Source: Planobispora longispora (GTDB lineage: Bacteria; Actinomycetota; Actinomycetes; Streptosporangiales; Streptosporangiaceae). Taken from it: a stretch of 64,000 bases of DNA. The position numbers and the translations under genes were made by a program. Below are positions 58,046 through 64,000 of the stretch, piece by piece (within the stretch, counting starts at the first letter, position 1; each line of letters begins with the position of its first letter). The notes under the pieces are model-generated. The model worked only from the letters and a program-made list of their open reading frames with translations. It was not told where the DNA came from and searched no databases. The stretch is taken from positions 124,001 to 188,000 of the forward strand of contig NZ_BOOH01000045.1 in the NCBI RefSeq assembly GCF_016863135.1, written 5' to 3'.

Positions 58046-60826
58046 CTACCCGGCCAGTTCCAGGAGGGCCCGGACCTCCTCGGCCTCGGGCACGCCGAGC
58101 TCCCCGTAGAGATCCAGGGCCAGCCGCCCATGCTCGCGGGCCTCGCCGGAGTGCCCGAGGGCGAGGTGGGCGCGGGCCAGGCCGTCGTGGGCGCGGGCCC
58201 GTTCGGGCCGGTTGCGGGACGCGTCGGCGAGCGCGAGCGCGGCGGTGTGCTCCTCGATCGCCCGGCCGGGGTCGCCGGCCGCCTCGGCGAGCCCGTTGAG
58301 CGCGGTCGCCTCGTCGGTGGCGTGGCCGAGCTCCCGGTAGAGCGCGGCGGCCTGCTCGTGGCGGGCCCGCGCCTGGTCGAGGAGGCCCTGGTGGCGCAGG
58401 ACGACGCCGAGATGGTTGAGCACCAGCGCCTCTCCGGCCGGATCGCCGATCTTGCGGTGGAGCGCCAGCGCCAGGTCGAGGTGCCTGCGGGCCTCCTCCG
58501 GGCGGCCGGCCCGGTCGAGGACGAGGGCGAGGATGCCCAGCACGTGGGCCTCGCCCCAGGTGTCGGCGCCGATCCGGGTGAGGTCGAGCGCCTGCTTGAG
58601 GTACTGCTCGGCCTGCGCGTCCTGCCGCCGGCGCAGGGCCACGTTTCCCAGGGTGAGCAGCGCCCGCGCCCGTTCGTCGGCCTCCCCGCACGCCTCCAGC
58701 GCCTGGTGGGCGTGCTCCTCCGCCCGCTCGTACTCGCCGAGCCGCCAGTAGGTCCACGCCAGGTCGGTGAGCGCCCGCTCCACGAACTCGTGGTGGCCGA
58801 ATTTGCGGCTGCGCTGGAGCGCGAGGGTGTGGAGCGTGAGCGCGTCGTCGTGGTGCGCCTGCCGGTCGAGGTACGGGCGCATCGCCAGGGCCAGCATGCC
58901 CACGCAGATCTCGGGCCCGTGGACGGCGGTCGCGATGATGTTGGACCGCTCGGCGTCGAGCCAGGCGATCGCCTCGGCGGCGTCGCGGACGGGGGCGATC
59001 GGGGTGGTCGGCTGGGGGATGCCCTCCCGCTGGCCGACGCTGTGCGGGAAGAGCCGGTCTATCGCGGCGCGGGAGCGGTGCAGGTAGTAGGTGAGCAGCC
59101 GCAGGGCGGCGCCGTCGTCCTCGGCGATCGAGCGCGCGTGCTCGCGGAGCAGGTCGTGGAGGGTGTACCGGCCGGGTTCGTGCTGCAGGAGCATGTGGGC
59201 GTCCAGGAGGCCCTCCAGGAGCTCCTCGGCCTCCTCCTCCGGGATCCCGGCCAGCGCCGCCGCGCCGCGGGCGTCGATGTCGCGGCCGGGCGCCAGCCCG
59301 AGCAGGCGGAACATGCGCTGCTCCTCGGCGCCGAGTTGCTCGTAGGAGACGGCGAAGGCCGCCGACACCCCGTCCAGGAGCCGGCGCTGGTCCCGCAGCC
59401 TGTCCGCCAGATAGGAGACCGTCCAGCGCGGGCGGTGCTGGAGGCGGGCGGCCGAGATGCGGATGGCGAGCGGGAGGCTCCCGCACAGCCGCAGCACCTC
59501 GCGCACGGCGTCGGGTTCGTCGTGGGCGCGCTCGCCCACGATCCGGCGGAACAGTCCGGCGGCGTCCTCCTCGCCCAGCACGTCGACCGAGAGCGCGTGG
59601 GCGCCGTGCAGGTCGACGAGCCGCCGCCTGCTGGTGACCAGGACGAGGGTGTCGGACGCGCCCGGCAGCAGGGGGCGCACGTGGTCGGCGTCGAGGGCGT
59701 TGTCCAGTACGGCGAGCACCCGGCGGCCGGCCAGCTCGGCCCGCCACAGGGCGCTCCGCTCGACCGGCGTGGCCGGGATCAGGTCCGGGGGCACCCCGAG
59801 CTGGCGCAGGAGGGCCTCCAGCGCGGCGGAGGAGTCGACCGGCTCCCGGCCCGCCGTGTGGGCCTGCAGGTCGAGGAAGAGCTGCCCGTCCGGGTAGCGG
59901 CCGGCCAGCCGGTGGGCCGCGTGGACGGCGAGCGTGGTCTTGCCGATCCCGGCCATGCCGTCGATCGTGACGACCGCCGCCCCGTGCTCGCCCGCGAGCC
60001 GCTCCAGTTCGGTGGTCCGTCCGGAGAAATCCGGGATGTCGTAGGGGAGGAAGGAGCGCTGCGCCGCCGGCGGCGGCCCGGCCGGCCGGGCGGCGGGCGG
60101 CTCCGCGGCGGCGGCCAGGCGCAGCGCGGGATCGTCGGCCAGGACCGCCCGCTCCAGCTCGGTGAACGCGTGCCCGGGGTCCAGCCCCTGCTCCTCCGCG
60201 AGGGCGGCGCGGTAGGAACGCGCCGCGGCGAGGGCGTCGGCCTGCCGTCCCGAGCGGTGCAGGGCCAGGACCAGGTGGCCGTGGAGCTTCTCCCGGATCG
60301 GGTTGGCGGCCGCCTGGGCGGCCAGCTCGTCGAGCAGGTCGCCGTGGCGTCCGGCGGCGAGCTCGGCCTCCGCCAGGCGCTCGTAGGCCGACAGCCGCCG
60401 GTCGTGCCAGAGGTCCCGGACTCCGGCGACGTAGGCGGCGTGGACGTCCTCGAGGGCTTCGCCGTTCCACAGTCCCAGCGCCCCGCGCAGCTCTCCGGCC
60501 GCCACCAGGTCGGTGAACTCCTGGGTGTCCACCTGCCCCGGCGCCGGGTTCGCGACGTAGCCGCCGGCGCGCGTCTCCAGCAGCTCCCCGCCGCCCGCGC
60601 CGCGCAGCACCTTGCGTATCGCGGTGATGGAGGCGTGGATCTGCGATCGGGCGGTGTCCGGCTGGTCGTAGCCCCACACCGCCTCGATCAGGCGCTCGAT
60701 GCTGATCACCCGTCCGGCGTTGAGCAGCAGGTAGGCCAGGACCGCGCGGTGACGTGGGGCGATGCCCGCCAGCGGCGTCTCGTCGACGATCACCTGGACG
60801 GGCCCGAGAAGCGTGAACCGCAGCAT
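58046..60826 (-). CDS. SARP-family regulator with NB-ARC ATPase and TPR (AfsR-like)
   Basis: A 926-residue AfsR-like regulator: OmpR-type winged DNA-binding domain about 1-95 (MLRFTLLGPVQVIVDETPLAG, VWGYDQPDTARSQIHASITAIRKVL), bacterial transcriptional activation domain to about 245, NB-ARC ATPase (TIDGMAGIGKTTLAVHAAHRL), winged helix, and C-terminal TPRs (repeated ALxLHRKIGDPAGEA-like units, about 620-915). ATG at 60826 behind GGGGGGG. SARPs activate secondary metabolism or stress genes by binding heptameric repeats. No biosynthetic cluster is next to it; the divergent AhpD-like gene is the closest candidate target. Confidence 0.9.
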   Translation of the reverse strand: MLRFTLLGPVQVIVDETPLAGIAPRHRAVLAYLLLNAGRVISIERLIEAVWGYDQPDTARSQIHASITAIRKVLRGAGGGELLETRAGGYVANPAPGQVDTQEFTDLVAAGELRGALGLWNGEALEDVHAAYVAGVRDLWHDRRLSAYERLAEAELAAGRHGDLLDELAAQAAANPIREKLHGHLVLALHRSGRQADALAAARSYRAALAEEQGLDPGHAFTELERAVLADDPALRLAAAAEPPAARPAGPPPAAQRSFLPYDIPDFSGRTTELERLAGEHGAAVVTIDGMAGIGKTTLAVHAAHRLAGRYPDGQLFLDLQAHTAGREPVDSSAALEALLRQLGVPPDLIPATPVERSALWRAELAGRRVLAVLDNALDADHVRPLLPGASDTLVLVTSRRRLVDLHGAHALSVDVLGEEDAAGLFRRIVGERAHDEPDAVREVLRLCGSLPLAIRISAARLQHRPRWTVSYLADRLRDQRRLLDGVSAAFAVSYEQLGAEEQRMFRLLGLAPGRDIDARGAAALAGIPEEEAEELLEGLLDAHMLLQHEPGRYTLHDLLREHARSIAEDDGAALRLLTYYLHRSRAAIDRLFPHSVGQREGIPQPTTPIAPVRDAAEAIAWLDAERSNIIATAVHGPEICVGMLALAMRPYLDRQAHHDDALTLHTLALQRSRKFGHHEFVERALTDLAWTYWRLGEYERAEEHAHQALEACGEADERARALLTLGNVALRRRQDAQAEQYLKQALDLTRIGADTWGEAHVLGILALVLDRAGRPEEARRHLDLALALHRKIGDPAGEALVLNHLGVVLRHQGLLDQARARHEQAAALYRELGHATDEATALNGLAEAAGDPGRAIEEHTAALALADASRNRPERARAHDGLARAHLALGHSGEAREHGRLALDLYGELGVPEAEEVRALLELAG

Positions 60827-60911
60827 TGTCCCCCCATAGTCGTCGCATAGCGAATGTATCAACCCGGGCAGCCAACCTGATCTCACGCCAACAACGACAG
60901 AGGAGAACAAA

Positions 60912-61364
60912 ATGGAAGCCCGGATGAAGAACCCCGCGACGATCATCCCCGCCGCCATGAAGCCGATCATGGAGCTGATGCGGGCCGCCCAGTCGCAGGG
61001 CCTTCCCCAGGAGCTCATGGAGATGATCCACCTGCGGGTCAGCCAGATCAACGGCTGCAGCTTCTGCGTCGACACCGGCCTGAAGAACCTGCGCAAGCTC
61101 GGCGAGAGCGACGAGCGCATCGGCCTGGTCGGCGCCTGGCGCGAGGCTCCGTACTACACCGACGCCGAACGGGCCGCGCTGGAGCTGGCCGAGGCCGCCA
61201 CCCGGCTGGCCGACCGCGCCGACGCCGTCTCCGACGAGGTCTGGAACGACGCCGCCGACCACTTCGACGAGCAGCAGCTGGCCTCGATCCTGCTGATGAC
61301 CGCCGTCACCAACCTCTTCAACCGGCTCAACGCCCCGATCCGGCAGATCGCCGGCTCCTGGTGA
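60912..61364 (+). CDS. Carboxymuconolactone decarboxylase-family (AhpD-like) protein
   Basis: A 150-residue helical protein with the redox motif INGCSFCVDTGLKNLRKLG (C49-x-x-C52) and a downstream His/Glu pattern typical of AhpD-like peroxidase partners. ATG at 60912 behind AGAGGAGAACAAA. Divergent from the SARP gene across 85 bp, and overlaps or abuts the ABM-like gene. Likely antioxidant. Confidence 0.88.
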   Translation: MEARMKNPATIIPAAMKPIMELMRAAQSQGLPQELMEMIHLRVSQINGCSFCVDTGLKNLRKLGESDERIGLVGAWREAPYYTDAERAALELAEAATRLADRADAVSDEVWNDAADHFDEQQLASILLMTAVTNLFNRLNAPIRQIAGSW

Positions 61365-61402
61365 GCGAGGAAGACGTCACCGTGTCCGAGGAGGGAATCA
61401 CC

Positions 61403-61693
61403 ATGTCCGTCGTCCGCTCGCACCGCTACTCCGTCGCCCACGCCGACCTGGAGGAGTTCCTCGCCCGCCGGAACTCGCTGATCGCGACCGTCCGGGAGGG
61501 GCACCCCGGACTCACCCACGCCGTCCTCGTCCGGTTCGAGGACGGCACCTACACCGACACCTGGCACTGGGAGACCGCCGAGCAGATGGACGCCGCGCTG
61601 GCGGCCATCGCCACCTTCCCGGAGGCCCCGCTGGCCATGGCCCTCACCAAGGACGGCACCGTCCAGAACGGTCACGTCGTCGACGAACACTGA
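61403..61693 (+). CDS. Antibiotic-biosynthesis-monooxygenase-like (ABM) small protein
   Basis: A 96-residue ferredoxin-like fold candidate: SHRYSVAHADLEEFLARRNS, VREGHPGLTHAVLVRFEDGTYTDTWHWETAEQMDAAL. Start at the ATG 61403 with GAGGAGGGA upstream. A GTG at 61361 overlapping the previous stop (GTGA) would add 14 acidic residues and is a credible coupled start. Co-transcribed with the AhpD-like gene; role unclear. Confidence 0.75.
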   Translation: MSVVRSHRYSVAHADLEEFLARRNSLIATVREGHPGLTHAVLVRFEDGTYTDTWHWETAEQMDAALAAIATFPEAPLAMALTKDGTVQNGHVVDEH

Positions 61694-61695
61694 CC

Positions 61696-61734
61696 CGCCG
61701 CGGGGAGTGCGGCCCGTCGCCTCTCCCCGCGGCG
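61696..61734. terminator. Perfect 12-bp stem between convergent genes
   Basis: CGCCGCGGGGAG (61696-61707) pairs with CTCCCCGCGGCG (61723-61734), 15-base loop, starting three bases after the ABM-like stop and shared with the converging ABC gene. Confidence 0.65.
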
Positions 61735-61788
61735 CGCCGAGGTCCGTCGGCCGGGATCCGTCGGCTGGAACCGGCCGGCTGAGACCGG

Positions 61789-63618
61789 TCAGCGGCGGAG
61801 CGCGTCCGGGGCGTCGTCGTCGACCAGGAACCCCCCGGACTGATGGCGCCAGAGCCGGGCGTAGGGCCCCTCGGCCTGGAGCAGCTCGCCGTGGGTGCCC
61901 TGTTCCACGATGTGCCCCCGGTTGAGCACGACGAGCCGGTCCATCCGGACGACGGTGCTCAGGCGGTGGGCGACCACGAGCGCGGTACGGCCCTGCATCA
62001 ACTGCCACAGGGCTTTCTGGACGAGGATCTCGCTCTCGGAGTCCAGGGCGCTGGTCGCCTCGTCCAGCAACAGGATCGGGGCGTCGCGCAGGATGGCGCG
62101 CGCGAGCGCGACGCGCTGCCGCTGGCCGCCGGAGAGCTTGACGCCGCGCTCGCCGACCAGGGTGTCGAATCCGTCCGGCAGGGATTCGACGAACTCGGTG
62201 ACGTGCGCCGCCCGCGCGGCCCGGAGGATCTCGGCGTCGGTGGCGCCCGGCCGGGCGAAGGCGATGTTGTCGCGCACGGACCGGTGGAACATGGCGGGTT
62301 CCTGGGGGACGTAGGCGATGAGGCTGCGCAGGTCGGCCTGGCGCAGCCGGGAGATGTCCTGGCCGCCTATCAGGATCCTGCCGCCGTCGATGTCCATGAG
62401 GCGCAGCAGCAGCCGGGTGAGGGTGCTCTTGCCGCCACCGGACTGGCCGACCAGCCCGATCTTGGATCCGCTGGGGATGTCGAGGTCCAGGTCGTCGAAG
62501 AGGGGCGGGCCGCCGGCGTACGCGAACCTCACCCGCTCGAAGCGGATTCCCGCGTCGGCCGGGCGCAGCGGCTGCGGGTCGGGCGGGTCCGTCACGGTCG
62601 GCGGGTCGAGGAGCAGTTCGGTGAACTGGGCCGCCTCGGTGAGCACGCTCTCCATGCGCCGGTATATCTGGTTGAACTCGAACATGATGCCGATCGTGTT
62701 CGAGTAGTAGGTGAACGTCACCACGATGGCCTCCACGCCGAGGCCGCCGCGGAGCCCCACCGCGAGGAGCAGGCCCACGGCGCTGGTGATCACCGACAGC
62801 GGGGCGACGACGGTGTCCACCCGGAGGTTGCCGTAATCCCAGGAGCGCAGGGACAACCTCTGCTGCTCGGCGATTCTCACCCGGTGTTCGGCGGCTTCGC
62901 GATCCTCGGCGGCGAACGCGCGGACCGTCTCCATGTTGGCCATCACGTCGGCGATGTGGCCCGACACCCGCACCTTGGCGGCCTCGCGTTCGTCGACCAG
63001 CGCCTGGCGGCGGCGGATGAGCGGGGCGACGAGGACGCCGGTCACGACGACGAGGCCCACCAGGACGAGGACCAGCAGCGGGTGGTACTGCCACAGCACC
63101 ACCGAGGCGAAGACGATGGGCACCACCTTGGCCATGATCGAGAACGTGAGCGTGTCGGCGAAGTCCTCGAAGTTGGAGGAGAACCCCAGCACCCGTTTGG
63201 TCAGCGATCCGGCGAAGTTGTCGTGGAAGAACGCGGCGTCCTTGGAGAGCAGCTCGTCCATGCCCGTCATGCCGAGCCGCTCGATGCCGCGGGCGTCGGT
63301 GCGGTTCAGGAAGTGCAGCCCGAGCCGCCACAGCACCTCGCCCGCCAGCAGCAGGGCGGCGAAGCCGAGCACGTAGGGCAGCAGCGCGTCGAAGGAGCCG
63401 TCGCCGCCGTCGGCCAGACGTCCCACCAGCCCGGCCACCAGCAGCGGCGCCAGGTAGAACAGGCAGATGTTCCCCATCGCCGGCAGGGTCAGCGCGGGCA
63501 CCGTGACGCGCCACTGGCGCTTCAGCTCACCGCAGTAGTAACGCAGTGCCAGCAGAACCGCAGATTTCCGCACGGATGGACTGTTTTCGGAATTCCCAAA
63601 TGAGCTGGTTACCGCCAT
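61789..63618 (-). CDS. ABC exporter, fused membrane and ATPase domains
   Basis: A 609-residue half-transporter: six TM helices about 35-320, then an ATPase with Walker A GLVGQSGGGKST, Q-loop YVPQEPAMFHRSVRDNI, signature KLSGGQRQRVALARAIL, Walker B ILLLDEATSALD and switch VAHRLSTV. MsbA/LmrA type, acting as a homodimer or heterodimer; no second half-transporter is adjacent. ATG at 63618 behind GGGGAGGATGA. The substrate could be a lipid, peptide or drug. Confidence 0.92.
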   Translation of the reverse strand: MAVTSSFGNSENSPSVRKSAVLLALRYYCGELKRQWRVTVPALTLPAMGNICLFYLAPLLVAGLVGRLADGGDGSFDALLPYVLGFAALLLAGEVLWRLGLHFLNRTDARGIERLGMTGMDELLSKDAAFFHDNFAGSLTKRVLGFSSNFEDFADTLTFSIMAKVVPIVFASVVLWQYHPLLVLVLVGLVVVTGVLVAPLIRRRQALVDEREAAKVRVSGHIADVMANMETVRAFAAEDREAAEHRVRIAEQQRLSLRSWDYGNLRVDTVVAPLSVITSAVGLLLAVGLRGGLGVEAIVVTFTYYSNTIGIMFEFNQIYRRMESVLTEAAQFTELLLDPPTVTDPPDPQPLRPADAGIRFERVRFAYAGGPPLFDDLDLDIPSGSKIGLVGQSGGGKSTLTRLLLRLMDIDGGRILIGGQDISRLRQADLRSLIAYVPQEPAMFHRSVRDNIAFARPGATDAEILRAARAAHVTEFVESLPDGFDTLVGERGVKLSGGQRQRVALARAILRDAPILLLDEATSALDSESEILVQKALWQLMQGRTALVVAHRLSTVVRMDRLVVLNRGHIVEQGTHGELLQAEGPYARLWRHQSGGFLVDDDAPDALRR

Positions 63619-63788
63619 TCATCCTCCCCGATGCCGACGTCACCCCGACCATGTTTCCGCAGGGGACGCGGCGAGAGCGAACGATTTTCCGGCCACCCCG
63701 TCCGTAACACGAATAATGGATATCTGCCGCTTTATCGCATCGAAGTATTGATTCCAGTGGATCGCCGAGCCCGGCCCGTCCTGGCCCA

Positions 63789-63860
63789 GAACACGGACCG
63801 GAACACGGACCCGGGAACGGACCCGGGAACGGACCCGGGAACGGACCCGGGAACGGACCG
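63789..63860. repeat. 12-bp tandem repeats
   Basis: Three exact GAACGGACCCGG units (63815-63850) flanked by variants with an inserted AC (63789-63814) and a truncated unit that leads into the terminator stem. Noncoding. Confidence 0.8.
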
Positions 63861-63893
63861 CGCGGGACGGATGGATCCGTCCCGCGCGGTCCG
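63854..63893 (-). terminator. Strong hairpin terminator for the EF-Tu-like gene
   Basis: A 17-bp perfect stem (63854-63870 with 63877-63893) and a six-base loop, 12 bp beyond the stop of the minus-strand gene at 63906. Confidence 0.75.
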
Positions 63894-63905
63894 GCGGCGA
63901 GCGGT

Positions 63906-64000
63906 CAGTCCTCCACGGTGAGGACCGTGCCCGCGCCGACCGTGAGCCCGCCCTCGCGGATCGCGAAGCCGAGCCCCGGCTCGACCGCCACCGCCTTGCC
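63906..64000 (-). CDS. tuf: EF-Tu-like translation factor, C-terminal end (partial)
   Basis: The last 31 codons run in from the window edge and read AVEPGLGFAIREGGLTVGAG then TVLTVED. The block FAIREGG-TVGAG is the hallmark of the EF-Tu domain III C-terminus. The ending TVLTVED differs from the usual lysine-rich tail, so this may be a second, divergent tuf copy. The body of the gene lies outside the window. Confidence 0.7.

Noticed and set aside
57828..61262. A 1144-codon minus-strand frame over the SARP gene
   Set aside because: It is an out-of-frame reading of the SARP gene with Arg/Pro/Gly-rich composition and runs antisense through the kinase and AhpD-like genes.
58046..61693. A secondary-metabolite cluster suggested by the SARP and the ABM-like protein
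   Set aside because: No PKS, NRPS, terpene or RiPP gene occurs in the window; the ABM-like fold alone is not evidence of biosynthesis.

Overview
The window is GC-rich throughout, with strong G/C third-position bias, frequent GTG/TTG starts, ATGA/GTGA translational overlaps and several leaderless-looking promoters. It carries SARP and large LuxR regulators, NarL-type two-component pairs, an LLM-class flavin enzyme and many TetR/MerR/MarR regulators. This points to a chromosomal accessory or arm-like region of a filamentous actinomycete (Streptosporangiales/Streptomyces-like); the genus cannot be fixed from the sequence alone. No rRNA, tRNA, CRISPR array, phage or PKS/NRPS cluster was seen.

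Layout. 1-4 kb: the 3' end of a fatty-acid desaturase, a LysR regulator, and a STAS protein coupled to a second, full-length desaturase. 4.4-9.9 kb: a membrane protein, an ECF sigma factor with a membrane-anchored partner, and a TetR/MFS/saccharopine-dehydrogenase-like unit. 9.95-13.3 kb: a 45-codon ORF coupled to a 1072-aa DUF6493-like protein. 13.4-16.6 kb: a two-component system bracketed by two inverted copies of a 57-bp element, then a membrane protein. 16.6-22.8 kb: MFS exporter/XRE regulator, LLM oxidoreductase, and an NDH-2-like flavoprotein with a MarR repressor and clear palindromic operators. 22.9-25.5 kb: a zinc-starvation island of zinc-free ribosomal proteins (L33, L31, L28, S14, L32 on minus; a CobW-like protein and S18 on plus), divergent around a Zur-like box. 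25.6-30 kb: a kinase-less sensor domain, a P-loop kinase, small unknowns, and a qorB/HxlR pair with a frameshift, flanked by two copies of an IS630-type end.

30-37 kb is an arsenic-resistance island: aquaporin, arsC, arsR, MFS, arsO-like monooxygenase, a 54-aa cysteine-rich peptide absent from ordinary gene calls, a SigZ-like ECF sigma factor with a cysteine tail, and an ArsB/NhaD-type transporter. 37-44.3 kb: an unfamiliar nucleotide-binding-like protein, TetR-SDR and TetR-NAD(P)H-binding pairs with tandem operators, and an ABC drug exporter ended by a strong terminator. 44.7-46.1 kb: a MerR-controlled metal operon with a MerT-like protein and an internally deleted YnfA. 46.3-50.9 kb: a serine-hydrolase/two-component operon and an imine-reductase-like enzyme divergent from a MerR regulator. 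51.4-58 kb: quinone-reductase-like dehydrogenase divergent from a large LuxR regulator, a decayed diguanylate cyclase, a STAS protein and a MASE1-PAS histidine kinase. 58-64 kb: a SARP/NB-ARC/TPR regulator divergent from an AhpD-like protein and an ABM-like protein, an ABC exporter, and the C-terminal end of an EF-Tu-like protein.

The recurring theme is stress sensing and detoxification: metals (zinc limitation, arsenic, mercury-like ions), quinones and drugs. Each module sits next to its own regulator, and several modules show erosion (frameshift, internal deletion, IS remnants).
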